Positions 16,323 to 27,979 of a stretch of DNA of 64,000 nt are shown in pieces. Each line of letters opens with the position of its first letter. The first letter of the stretch is position 1. Source of the DNA: Myxococcales bacterium (GTDB lineage: Bacteria > Myxococcota_A > Polyangia > Polyangiales > Ga0077539). The translations under genes were made by a program, and so were the position numbers. The stretch is taken from the NCBI GenBank assembly GCA_030652255.1, contig JAUSAZ010000210.1, positions 160,222 to 224,221 of the forward strand. Reading direction: 5' to 3'. Below the pieces are notes generated by a model, which saw only the letters and a list, made by a program, of their open reading frames with translations, did not search any database and was not told where the DNA came from.

Positions 16323-17228
16323 GTGGTGAGATTCCGGCTTCGCTTCCTGCTCCAGGAGCACGACCTCCCACCCGGGGAGACGATTCTCGGGCGCAGTCCC
16401 GACTGCCACATCACCATCGAAGATCCGCTGATATCCCGTCAGCACGCGCGCATCGTGGTCGAGCACGGGGTGGTCACCTTCCACGACCTCGGGAGCCGCA
16501 ACGGGTCGCGCATCAACGGCCGGCCCATCAGCGGTTCGCAGGTGCTCGCCGATCAAGACCGGGTCCGCCTCGGGGCGCAGGAGCTGGTCTTCTTCCGCAT
16601 GGAGACCTCCCAGTTTGCGCCGCGCTCCACCGGCGCGATGCGCCTCTGCGGTCGGTGCAAGACACCCTTCCCCGAGGGTCCGCTGGTGTGTCCCCACTGC
16701 GGTCACGCGGTCACGGCCGTCCGGGAGGAGGAGACCGTGCCGGGCATCAGCGTGCCCGTGCGCCGCGCCTGGATCGCGCAGATGTTCGGAGACTTCATGG
16801 ACCGGGCGCTCCCGCAAGGGAAGTTCGCCGAGGCCGACCGCATCCTCCGGCGCGCCGCCGAGGAGGCCGAAGAGCGCATCGCGAGCGGCGATGTCGACAC
16901 CGCCTACCTCGCCCGCATCGCCGAGTACGCGCTCAAGCTCGCGCTGCTCAAGCGCGACTCGCAGTGGCTGTGCTGGGTGCTCGATGCCTACCGCCGCGCG
17001 AAGAAGATCCCGCCCGCGGCGACCGTCGCCGGGCTCGAGAAGGTGACCGACCTCGCCGGCTTCCACGAGGCCCTCGACCGGCTGCTGGCCGTCTGCCACG
17101 CCGACGACGCGCCGGTGTCGGAAGAAGACGCGCCGCAGCTCGCCGCGCTGGAGCAGCTCGCGGAGCATGGTCCGGCACCGACGACGCCGGTGGCCGGGGG
17201 CGCCACCGACGATCCTTCGGTCGAGTAG
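16323..17228 (+). CDS. FHA-domain protein with zinc ribbon
   Basis: This 301-aa cytoplasmic protein has an N-terminal forkhead-associated domain (about 1-90) with the core motifs LGRSPDCH, SRQHA and GSRNGSRING, which binds phosphothreonine peptides. A zinc ribbon follows (CGRC near 108 and CPHC near 122). The rest (about 140-301) is a helical region of unknown fold. Several Ser/Thr kinases are encoded in this window, so a role as a phospho-reader is plausible. The start is GTG 16323 (a second GTG follows immediately). Confidence 0.85.
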   Translation: MVRFRLRFLLQEHDLPPGETILGRSPDCHITIEDPLISRQHARIVVEHGVVTFHDLGSRNGSRINGRPISGSQVLADQDRVRLGAQELVFFRMETSQFAPRSTGAMRLCGRCKTPFPEGPLVCPHCGHAVTAVREEETVPGISVPVRRAWIAQMFGDFMDRALPQGKFAEADRILRRAAEEAEERIASGDVDTAYLARIAEYALKLALLKRDSQWLCWVLDAYRRAKKIPPAATVAGLEKVTDLAGFHEALDRLLAVCHADDAPVSEEDAPQLAALEQLAEHGPAPTTPVAGGATDDPSVE

Positions 17229-17237
17229 GAAAGCTGA

Positions 17238-17265
17238 GCGCGCCCGCGCAGGGGGGCGGGCGCGC
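17238..17265. terminator. Terminator-like hairpin between convergent genes
   Basis: A perfect 10-bp inverted repeat, GCGCGCCCGC (17238-17247) and GCGGGCGCGC (17256-17265), has an 8-base loop. It lies in the 43-base gap between two convergent genes. There is no T run. Confidence 0.55.
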
Positions 17266-17271
17266 GGTGAT

Positions 17272-18555
17272 TCAGGGGGCGGTGCCGGCGCGGCTGAGCG
17301 CATCGGCGAGCTGGCGGTGATCCTGGGCGAGGGTGTCGACGAGCGTGCGGAGGTTGCGCAGGCGCGCGACGTACTCCGACCACGGGCGGGTGAGGCCGCC
17401 CATCGCGACCGCGCCGAGGCCGCCGCTGACCGACACCGGGATGGCCACGGTGCCGAGGGTCGCGGGCGCCACGAGGTCGCCGCCGGTGTAGAGCTGGCGC
17501 GTCGCGGGGGTGCCCGGAAGCGCGGGGGTGATGGGCACGGCGCCGGCGGCATCGGCCGCGCCGAGCGACACCAGCGTGCTGATGACCCGCGGGCCGTTTT
17601 CGGGGCCCGCCGCGAAGACCACGCCGAGGCGCTGGTACTCGCCGCGCACCCGCTGGAGGTCGGTCATCGAGGCGCGGATGAGGGGGAGGCCCGGCTGCGT
17701 CGCGCCCTGGTGACGGCGCAGGTCGCCCCACGCCTGGGCGAGCTCGAACTGGACCTTCATGAGCTTCTGGACGATGTCGGGGCGGAGGCGTCCGACGCGC
17801 CCCGCGTAGACGTCGGGCATCAGCGGGGGCTCGGGGGGCTGCTGCGCGAACCAGGTGACCAGCTCTTCGTCGATGGTGGCCGTCTGCGGCGCGGCGGCGG
17901 GCTGCCCGGCGGGCTCTTCGCCGGCCGCGGCGATGCCCGCGGCGGTGGCCGCGTGGTCGACCTTGTTCTTCATCGTCGCGATGACGGCGCCGGCGCCGTC
18001 GACGCTGCGTCGGATGTCGGCGATCGCCTCGACGGTGCGCCGACCCTGCGCGCGGGTCTCCATGAAGCCGCCGACCGCGAAGCCGCCCGCGAGGGCGACG
18101 ACGCCGACGACCACCATCGCCAGGATGGAGCCCGTGTTCTTGCGACCGACCTCGTCGTCGCTCACGGCCTTGTCGTCCATGACGAGGCGGATCTCCTGCG
18201 GCGCCGCGGTGGCCGCGGAGGCGGCGAAGGGATCGGCGGCCATCTGCCGGGCCCGCTCCTGGGCGGCGCGGTCGGCGACGGCGCGGGCCGCGCGCTCGGC
18301 GGCCTGCCGCGCCTCTTCGGCGGCGCGCGCCTCGGCGGCGGCCTTCTCGGCCATCTGCTGCTTGATGAAGTCGGGGACCGCGATGTCCGAGCCCGACGAC
18401 GCGATGACCGGCTCGCCCACCGGATCGAGACCGGCCGAAGGCGTCCCGACGCCAGCGCCCCCGACGTCGGGTTGCGCTCCCGCGCCGGGGGGATTTCCCG
18501 CCACGGTGCGGTTCAATCGAGCCTTCAAATCAGGCTTCTTCTTCTCTTCGGCCAT
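17272..18555 (-). CDS. Single-pass membrane protein with coiled-coil region, unknown function
   Basis: This 427-aa protein has a disordered N-terminus (about 1-60). An Ala/Glu/Arg-rich coiled coil follows (about 60-105; EKAAAEARAAEEARQAAE). One membrane helix lies near 142-162 (ILAMVVVGVVALAGGFAVGG). After it comes an outer region with further helical and Gly/Pro-rich segments. No family was recognised. It has no signal peptide, so the N-terminus is probably cytoplasmic. A well-placed promoter lies upstream. Confidence 0.75.
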   Translation of the reverse strand: MAEEKKKPDLKARLNRTVAGNPPGAGAQPDVGGAGVGTPSAGLDPVGEPVIASSGSDIAVPDFIKQQMAEKAAAEARAAEEARQAAERAARAVADRAAQERARQMAADPFAASAATAAPQEIRLVMDDKAVSDDEVGRKNTGSILAMVVVGVVALAGGFAVGGFMETRAQGRRTVEAIADIRRSVDGAGAVIATMKNKVDHAATAAGIAAAGEEPAGQPAAAPQTATIDEELVTWFAQQPPEPPLMPDVYAGRVGRLRPDIVQKLMKVQFELAQAWGDLRRHQGATQPGLPLIRASMTDLQRVRGEYQRLGVVFAAGPENGPRVISTLVSLGAADAAGAVPITPALPGTPATRQLYTGGDLVAPATLGTVAIPVSVSGGLGAVAMGGLTRPWSEYVARLRNLRTLVDTLAQDHRQLADALSRAGTAP

Positions 18556-18613
18556 CGGGGATCACTGCTCCTTCGCGGCGGACACGACCTCGTCGCCGTT
18601 TTCGCGGGCCGGA

Positions 18614-18642
18614 CGCTATCGTCGCGCTTCTCGCACTGTCAA
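18614..18642 (-). promoter_or_regulatory. Candidate sigma70-type promoter
   Basis: On the minus strand, TTGACA (18642-18637), 16 bases, then GATAGC (18620-18615). It is directed at the coiled-coil membrane protein gene starting at 18555. It is one of the best -35 matches in the window. Confidence 0.5.
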
Positions 18643-18705
18643 GACGACTTCTCGGCGTGCGCGTGAACGCCGCGCGCGCGGCGAGTTCGGTGTTAGCGTG
18701 CGGCG

Positions 18706-19734
18706 ATGATCCACAGTGCGCTTCGCGCGCTCATCGGCGGTCGCGACCTCGACGAAGACGAGGCCACGGCGGCGATCGAGGAGGTGCTCTCCGGCGAGGC
18801 CTCCGCGGCGCAGATCGCGGCCCTCGCGACGGCGCTCCGGATGAAGGGCGAGACCGTCACGGAGATCAAGTCCGCCGCGCGCGCGCTGCGCCGCCGGTGC
18901 GAGCCCATCGAGGGCCTGCCGGGCATCCTGCTCGACACCTGCGGCACCGGGGGAGGGCCCGCGTCGACCTTCAACGTCAGCACCGTCGCGGCCATCGTGG
19001 TGGCGTCGTGCGGCGTCGCCGTGGCCAAGCACGGCCTCCGCGCGGTCACGTCGCGCACCGGCAGCGCCGACGTCGTCGAGGCCCTCGGGGTGCGCATCGA
19101 CGCCCCGCGCTCGGTGGTGCGCCGCTCGCTGCGCGAGGTCGGCATCACCTTCCTGTACGCCCCGAGCTTCCACGTGGCGCTCGCCAACGCCGGCGTGGTG
19201 CGCCAGGAGCTGGGCTTCCGGACGATCTTCGACCTCATCGGCCCGCTGGCCAACCCCGCGGGGGCGACGCACCAGCTGCTCGGGGTGCACTCGCCCAACT
19301 ACCTCCGCAAGATGGCCGAGGTGCTCTCCCGGCTCGGCGCGCGGCGCGCGTGGGTGCTGCACGGCGCCGGGGGCATGGACGAGGTGAGCCCGTCGGGGCC
19401 CACGCAGGTGGTGAGCGTGCGCCAGGGCGTGCTCATCGAGAGCACGGTCACCCCCAACGACTTCGGCCTCGACCCGGTGCCCTGCGAGGCGCTCGCGGGC
19501 GGCGACCCGATGACCAACGCCCGCATCGCGCGGAGCGTCCTCGACGGCGAGCCCGGGGCGCGGCGCACCGCGGTGGTGCTCAACGCCGCCGCGGGCCTGG
19601 TGGTCGCCGAGGTGACCTCCGACCTGCGGGAGGCGGCGACGCTCGCGGCCAACGCCATCGACTCGGGGCGCGCCCGGCAGACCCTCGACCGATGGGTGGT
19701 CGCGTCCAACGGCGAAGGAGACGAGGACGAATAG
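18706..19734 (+). CDS. trpD: Anthranilate phosphoribosyltransferase
   Basis: This is a full-length (342 aa) TrpD, which joins anthranilate to PRPP in tryptophan biosynthesis. Seen are the helical N-domain, the PRPP loop LDTCGTGGGPASTFNVST near residues 77-93, KHGLRAVTSRTGSADVVEALG near 108-128, and IGPLANPAG near 180. The usual GTGGDG signature reads GTGGGP here, so the Asp is replaced; enzymes with variant loops exist and the rest is well conserved. No other trp genes are adjacent; it is a stand-alone copy. Confidence 0.92.
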   Translation: MIHSALRALIGGRDLDEDEATAAIEEVLSGEASAAQIAALATALRMKGETVTEIKSAARALRRRCEPIEGLPGILLDTCGTGGGPASTFNVSTVAAIVVASCGVAVAKHGLRAVTSRTGSADVVEALGVRIDAPRSVVRRSLREVGITFLYAPSFHVALANAGVVRQELGFRTIFDLIGPLANPAGATHQLLGVHSPNYLRKMAEVLSRLGARRAWVLHGAGGMDEVSPSGPTQVVSVRQGVLIESTVTPNDFGLDPVPCEALAGGDPMTNARIARSVLDGEPGARRTAVVLNAAAGLVVAEVTSDLREAATLAANAIDSGRARQTLDRWVVASNGEGDEDE

Positions 19735-19818
19735 CGGACTCGGCACCGCACGCCACCGAAACTACGCGCGCAGCAAGGTATTTCGTCGGCGGCATCGTGC
19801 GTGCTAATCGGTAGTGTG

Positions 19819-20563
19819 ATGAAGCGCCGCGCGCGTTGGCAGAAGGAGGTCGAGGTGCTCCGCGAGATGGCGGCGGTCGCTCGCCAGGGATGGCTCATCC
19901 CGCAGCCTTCGCGCACGCTCAAACAACACGGCGACGCGCGGCACCTCGTGGTGTTCGTTCACGGCATCTTCGCCTCGTCCGGTGTGTTTCGCCCCATGGC
20001 CTTTGCGCTCGCGAGCGAAGGGCTTGCGCCTCGCCAGGTTCATTTCGACTACACCCCGGTCGGGAGCATCGAGCGACACGCCCGACGTCTCGCGACCGTC
20101 ATCGCCGACGCGCGGGTTCCCGGGCCCGTCATCGTGGTGGCGCACTCCCTGGGCGGGCTCATCGCCCGTCACGCCGTGCAGCACATGGGTCTGCACGTCG
20201 ACGCGCTCGTGACCATGGGCACCCCGCACCTCGGCACCTCCCTCGCGCGCCCATGGCCCTGGCGCCTCGCGCGGGAGCTCTCGCCGGGCAGCGTCGCGAT
20301 CGACTCGCTCGCGGCCACCTTCCACCGCCTGCGCCGCACCGCGGTGACCTCCGTCGTCGCCGAGCAGGACCTCCTGGTCGAGGCCGGGAGCGCGTCGCTG
20401 CCGGGCTCGCGGCTGGTGAGCGTCCCGGGCGTCGGGCACCACGGTGTGCTGTACGACCCGCTCGCGTGGGACGCCGTGCGCGACGCCATCCGCACCCTGA
20501 TCGAGCCCCCCGCGGACGGGGGGCGCGCCTCGGGCGAGTTCGAGCTCGCGCCCGACGGGACGG

Positions 20564-20583
<20 letters not shown>
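19819..20583 (+). CDS. Lipase-like alpha/beta hydrolase
   Basis: This 254-aa alpha/beta hydrolase of the triacylglycerol-lipase/PGAP1-like type has an FVHGIFASSGVF oxyanion segment near 46. The nucleophile motif AHSLGG (GxSxG variant) is near residue 107, MGTPHLGTSLA near 130, and a His in PGVGHHGVL near 210. It has no clear signal peptide. The start could be GTG 19816 or ATG 19819; the ATG is chosen. The last 20 bases overlap the 3' end of asnS on the other strand. Confidence 0.8.
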
Positions 20584-21916
<1,333 letters not shown>

Positions 21917-22019
21917 AGGGCGCGCAGGAGTAGCACAGCCCGCGGCGGCGGACAGCGTTCACGCGAGCGGCGTCGGGAGGGGGGGGGAGAGCGGGGGAGG
22001 GGAGCGCCGTCCGGGGGCT

Positions 22020-23870
22020 CTACTTCTTCTTGCCGAAGAAGGCGCGGACGGGGTCGGGCAGGCGGGAGACCACCTCGCTCTTGGCGAGGCTCACGTACGA
22101 GCGGGCCATCTGCTTCGCGACGGCCACCTTGGCGTCGAGCTTGTCCGTCGTCGGCGCCTCCTGGCCGAGCGTGCCGTCCTCGAACTGCTGCTTGGTCTTG
22201 CGCCGCTGGAGCTTGCCCGACGAGGTCTTCGGCACCGTCCCCGGCGGGATGAGCACCACCTGCCACGCGTTCAACCCGAGGGCGCCCTGCACCAGCTCGG
22301 TGACGCGCTTGCGGATCACCTCGAGCGCCTCCGCCGAGGGCTGCTCCTTGCCGGCCCACTCCGCCACGATGGCGAGCTGCTCGCTCGACGCCGCGGCCGG
22401 GAGGCACGCGAAGGCCACCGCGCTGCCGCGCCGCACGCCCTCGACGTCGTTGACCACCCACTCGATGTCCGTCGGGTAGTAGTTGCGGCCGTGGACGATG
22501 ATCATGTCCTTGATGCGCCCGCACACGTACACGGCGCCGTCGGCGACGTAGCCCTTGTCGCCCGAGTAGAGCCAGCCGTCCTTGAAGGACGCCGCGGTGG
22601 TCTCGGGGTTGGCGTAGTAGCCGGGGCACACGCTCGGGCCCTTCATGCAGAGCTCGCCGATGGTGCGCTCGGGCAGCGGGTTGCCGTCGGGGTCGCGCAC
22701 GGACACCTCGTGGCCGGGGAAGGGCTCGCCGCAGCAGACGACCTCGACGGTGCTGCCGGGCTCGGCCGTCGACGGGTCGACCCGACGCGCCTCTCCCTGG
22801 CGGAAGCCCGCGACGTCGACGGTGTCGACCCGCAGCGTGGGACTGCCGTGGCGCGCGAAGCTGATCGCGAGCGTGTGCTCGGCCATGCCGTAGCAGGGCA
22901 GCAGCGAGGCGCCGTCGAGGCCGGCCTTGGAGAAGCGCTCGACGAAGTCACGGAGCGTGGAGGGCTGGATCGGCTCGGCGCCGCAGCCGAGGTGCTTCAT
23001 CGACGAGAGGTCCCACTTCGCGAGCTCGGCGTCCTTCACGCGGCGGGTGGCGAGCGCGTACGCGAAGTTGGGCGCGAAGGTGATCGTGGCGCGCTGCCGG
23101 TGGATGGTCTCGAGCCAGTACGCGGGCCGCTTCACGAACTCCATCGTCGGCAGGAAGGTGATGTTGATGCGGGCGAAGAGCGGCACCATCACGAAGCCGA
23201 TGAGGCCCATGTCGTGGTAGAGCGGCAGCCACGAGACGCCGTGGTCGGTGTCGGAGTTGGTCTTGAGGCCGTCGCGGGCGATGACCACGCAGTTGGCGGC
23301 GAGGTTGCCGTGGGTCACCACGACGCCCTTGGGCGACGACGTACTCCCGGAGGTGTACTGGAGGAAGCACACGTCGTCGGGCGACGAGGCGGGCTCGGTG
23401 CCGGCGCGCGGGGCGTCGAGGTTGAGCGACTCGACCAGGATGAGCTTCTTGACGGCGCCGGTGTCGAGCACCGACCCGAGGATGGGGCGCACCTGCTTGC
23501 TGATGAGCAGCGCGCTCGCGCCCGACGAGGTGACGATGTGCTCGACGTTCTTGACGTAGCTCTCGACCTTGCCGAGCGCGACCGGGGGATACATCGGGAC
23601 CGGGACGATGCCGCCGAGGGTGGCCGCGAGGAAGGTGAGGACGAAGTCCTCCGGCACCGGGATGACCATCGCGAGCCGGTCGCCCTTGCGCAGGCCCTCG
23701 GCGTGGAGGGCCGCGAGGCGGGCGCGGGCGGCGTCGAGGAGCTGGTTCCAGTCGTAGTGCTTGTCGGGGGCGCGGGGGTCAGCGAAGGTGAAGCCACCGC
23801 GGTCGCCGCGCAGCGCGGCGGCGTCGCGGATCGCGTCCGCGACCGTGGTGGACCATGCTTGTTCGCTCAT
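22020..23870 (-). CDS. Fatty acyl-AMP ligase (FAAL-like AMP-binding enzyme)
   Basis: This 616-aa ANL-superfamily adenylating enzyme activates fatty acids. The P-loop YTSGSTSSPKG is near 181, and the APNFAYALA segment near 275 is characteristic of FAALs. YSGDKGY near 446 contains the adenylate-binding Asp, RIKDMIIVHGRNYYPTDIE is near 460-478, and PKTSSGKLQRRK near 555 carries the catalytic Lys. FAALs usually hand acyl-AMP to an acyl carrier protein; no carrier protein or polyketide synthase is in the window. The C-terminus adds about 50 basic residues ending GKKK. ATG 23870 is chosen as the family N-terminus; an open frame extends to 23927. Confidence 0.85.
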   Translation of the reverse strand: MSEQAWSTTVADAIRDAAALRGDRGGFTFADPRAPDKHYDWNQLLDAARARLAALHAEGLRKGDRLAMVIPVPEDFVLTFLAATLGGIVPVPMYPPVALGKVESYVKNVEHIVTSSGASALLISKQVRPILGSVLDTGAVKKLILVESLNLDAPRAGTEPASSPDDVCFLQYTSGSTSSPKGVVVTHGNLAANCVVIARDGLKTNSDTDHGVSWLPLYHDMGLIGFVMVPLFARINITFLPTMEFVKRPAYWLETIHRQRATITFAPNFAYALATRRVKDAELAKWDLSSMKHLGCGAEPIQPSTLRDFVERFSKAGLDGASLLPCYGMAEHTLAISFARHGSPTLRVDTVDVAGFRQGEARRVDPSTAEPGSTVEVVCCGEPFPGHEVSVRDPDGNPLPERTIGELCMKGPSVCPGYYANPETTAASFKDGWLYSGDKGYVADGAVYVCGRIKDMIIVHGRNYYPTDIEWVVNDVEGVRRGSAVAFACLPAAASSEQLAIVAEWAGKEQPSAEALEVIRKRVTELVQGALGLNAWQVVLIPPGTVPKTSSGKLQRRKTKQQFEDGTLGQEAPTTDKLDAKVAVAKQMARSYVSLAKSEVVSRLPDPVRAFFGKKK

Positions 23871-23910
23871 CGGGATTTCGTGTCCTATGGAAATGATCTG
23901 AGGTTGTCGG

Positions 23911-25284
23911 ATGAAGATCGAAGCCATGGCCCGATCGGCGCGGGACCATACTGACGCGCCCGTCGGCTGTCACCGTGCGAAGGCCGCTGCCCACAGGGTC
24001 TGCCGCGCTGCGTCGGGCGCTTCGCACTTCGCGCTGACGATCGCCCTCCTGGGCTGCAACCGCGCGCCCCCGCGGGCCCCTCCGCCGACGCTGGCCGACC
24101 GGGGCCCGATCGCCGCGCCCGCGGCCGCGCCGGAGGTCCCACCCCCGCCCGCGGCCCGGCGCGCCGTGGTGCTCCCGCCGCCGTTCCACACGCCCTCGGC
24201 GCGCAACCCCGCGGAGCTCGTCGAGCGCCCGGTGGGCACCGCGCCCACGGTGGGAGCAGGCTTGCGGGCCAGCGTATGGGCGAAGGGCTTCGACCTCGCC
24301 CGGTCGCTCGCGCTCGGCCCCGACGGGTCGGTCTTCGTGAGCGAGGCGGACGGCGGGCGGGTCACCGTGCTCCGCGACGACGACCGCGACGGCGTCGCCG
24401 ACGAGCGCAGGGAGGTCTTCGCGCGCGGCCTCGACCTGCCCTTCGGCCTCGCGTTTCATCCATCGGGCTGGCTCTACGTGGGCTGCACGAGCCAGCTCGT
24501 GCGCTTCCGCGTCCCCGCGGGACAGCACCTGCCCGAGGGCGGACCGCAGCGGGTGCTCGCGCTCCCCGGGCGCGGATACAACCAGCACTGGACCCGCAGC
24601 GTCGCGCTCAGCGCCGACGGCACACAGGCCTACGTCGGCGTCGGGAGCGAGACCAACCACGACGTCGAGGCCGACCCGCGGCGCGCGGCCATCACCGTCG
24701 CGGCCCTCGACGGGAGCGGCGCGCGGCAGCTCGCGCGGGGCCTGCGCAACCCGGTCGGCCTCGCGGTGCACCCCACGAGCGGCGCTCTCTTCGCGGTGGT
24801 CAACGAGCGCGACGAGCTCGGCGACGACCTCGCCCCGGACTACCTCACCGGCGTGCGCGACGGCGCGTTCTACGGATGGCCCTTCGCATACTGGGGCTCC
24901 CACGAAGACCCGCGGCGCGCCGGGGAGCGCCCCGACCTCGTGGCGAGCAGCGTCGTACCCGACCTCTCCCTCGGCGCGCACACGGCCCCGGTCGCGATCA
25001 TGTTCCCGGTGCGCGGCGCCGTGGGCGTCCCCGGCGGCGACGCGCTCGTGAGCCTCCACGGATCGTGGAACCGCTCCAGCCGCGTCGGCTACAAGGTCGT
25101 CCGCGTGCACTTCCGCGACGGGCGTCCCTCCGGGGAGGTGAGCGACTGGATGGTCGGGTTGCTCTCTCCGCAGGGCGACGCCTGGGGCCGGCCCGCCGGG
25201 CTCCTGGAGCTCGCAGACGGCTCGGTGCTGGTGATGGACGACGGCGCGCAGACGATCTGGCGGGTCGCCCGCGCGGCGCCCTGA
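23911..25284 (+). CDS. Exported PQQ-dependent sugar dehydrogenase-like beta-propeller
   Basis: This 457-aa protein is related to soluble glucose/sorbosone dehydrogenase propellers. An N-terminal hydrophobic stretch ending LTIALLGC suggests a lipoprotein, although the n-region is unusually long (about 36 residues) from the ATG at 23911. A Pro/Ala-rich linker leads to the propeller (about 115-455) with LALGPDGSVFVSEADGGRV, PFGLAFHPSGWLYVG, TRSVALSADG, LRNPVGLAVHP and HGSWNRS. Start 23911 is supported by CTGAGG 7 bases upstream. PQQ use and substrate are inferred from the family only. Confidence 0.75.
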   Translation: MKIEAMARSARDHTDAPVGCHRAKAAAHRVCRAASGASHFALTIALLGCNRAPPRAPPPTLADRGPIAAPAAAPEVPPPPAARRAVVLPPPFHTPSARNPAELVERPVGTAPTVGAGLRASVWAKGFDLARSLALGPDGSVFVSEADGGRVTVLRDDDRDGVADERREVFARGLDLPFGLAFHPSGWLYVGCTSQLVRFRVPAGQHLPEGGPQRVLALPGRGYNQHWTRSVALSADGTQAYVGVGSETNHDVEADPRRAAITVAALDGSGARQLARGLRNPVGLAVHPTSGALFAVVNERDELGDDLAPDYLTGVRDGAFYGWPFAYWGSHEDPRRAGERPDLVASSVVPDLSLGAHTAPVAIMFPVRGAVGVPGGDALVSLHGSWNRSSRVGYKVVRVHFRDGRPSGEVSDWMVGLLSPQGDAWGRPAGLLELADGSVLVMDDGAQTIWRVARAAP

Positions 25285-25297
25285 CCGGGGAAGGGAG

Positions 25298-26806
<1,509 letters not shown>

Positions 26807-26893
26807 GACCCTGACGATGCTATCGGAACGCAGCGCCGATCGCCACGGACCGACGGACGGGGCGCTGCCCAAAGGGAGGGGAAGCGGGGCCCG

Positions 26894-27979
26894 TCAACGG
26901 ACGCAGGACTGGTCGACGCAGGTGGGAGGGCCGCCGTCGGGCAGCGCATCGCAACGGGTGAGGCAATTGCCGCAGTGCGCCGGGTCGCTGAGCGTGTTGG
27001 TCTCGCAGCCGTTGAGGGGATTGCTGTCGCAGTCGCTCCACCCGAAGGTGCAGCCATAGGTGCACTGGCAGCCCGCGCAGCCCGCGGCGGTGTTGGGGCG
27101 CGGCGTACACACGTTGCCGCAGAAGCCGCAGTTCGCCGGGTCGTCGGGGGTGGCAAACCCACCGCCGATGCACGGGATCGCGGCGTCGATGCAGAGCGGC
27201 ACATCGGGGAGCAGCCCTGCGTCGGTGCCCGCGTCGGTGCCCGCGTCCATCGAGGCCTCGGACACGACGACGTCGATCGGCGCGTCGACGACCGGCGCGT
27301 CGATGCCCGTGTCCGCGCTCGCGTCGACGCCGCTGTCGGCAGGGGCAAGCGGGACATCGGGGACGTCCGGCACGTCAGCCGTCCCGCCGTCGCCGGGCGG
27401 CATCGGGAAGTTCCGGCACATTGCACCGTAGCGGTACTGCATCATCCCGCACGCGCCGACCTGGGTCGCGGAGGAGTAGATCGAGGTCGGCTGCATGGCC
27501 GCGGCGCCGCAGTCCTCGGCCGTCACCGGGCCGTCGCCCGTAGGCCGGAGGCACGTCTGCCCCGCGCCGCATCGGGTCGCGGTGCATCCGCCCCAGAACA
27601 TCAGCGGCACCACCACGGCCTGGTTGTTGGTGTACAGCGACGCCGCGCGCGCGAAGGAGATCGGCATCGGGTCGCCCCCCGTGAAGACCTCCGCCGACAC
27701 CTCGACCCCAACCCCCGGGGAGGGATCCTGGGCCTGGACGACGAAGGTGAAGGGCCACGCCGAGGGGTCGGCCCGGAACTCCGCCGTGCTAATGATCGCG
27801 CCCAGCGTCCCGACGCGGCCGCGCCTCACGGTCACTGCGACGCGGCTTCCCCGCATGCGCACCGCCGGGTCGGCCTCGACCACCACCAGCAACGCCGTCG
27901 CGTTCTGGGTCACCCGATCGGAGCACCCCGAGCCGAGCGTCAGCAACGCGCCCACCGCCACCGCCGCGCGCCTCACCAT
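26894..27979 (-). CDS. Lipoprotein with Asp-rich linker and Cys-repeat tail
   Basis: This 361-aa lipoprotein (signal VGALLTLGSGC) has an N-domain of about 25-190 that is beta-rich with a few Cys. A low-complexity VPDVPDVP/DAGTDAG linker follows. The C-terminal Cys-rich module has NCGFCGNVC and NGCETNTLSDPAHCGNCLTRC, the same module repeated in the large lipoprotein at 45-48 kb. Its start overlaps the end of the TPR/PEGA gene by 7 bases, so the two form an operon. Function is unknown; surface location is inferred. Confidence 0.8.
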   Translation of the reverse strand: MVRRAAVAVGALLTLGSGCSDRVTQNATALLVVVEADPAVRMRGSRVAVTVRRGRVGTLGAIISTAEFRADPSAWPFTFVVQAQDPSPGVGVEVSAEVFTGGDPMPISFARAASLYTNNQAVVVPLMFWGGCTATRCGAGQTCLRPTGDGPVTAEDCGAAAMQPTSIYSSATQVGACGMMQYRYGAMCRNFPMPPGDGGTADVPDVPDVPLAPADSGVDASADTGIDAPVVDAPIDVVVSEASMDAGTDAGTDAGLLPDVPLCIDAAIPCIGGGFATPDDPANCGFCGNVCTPRPNTAAGCAGCQCTYGCTFGWSDCDSNPLNGCETNTLSDPAHCGNCLTRCDALPDGGPPTCVDQSCVR

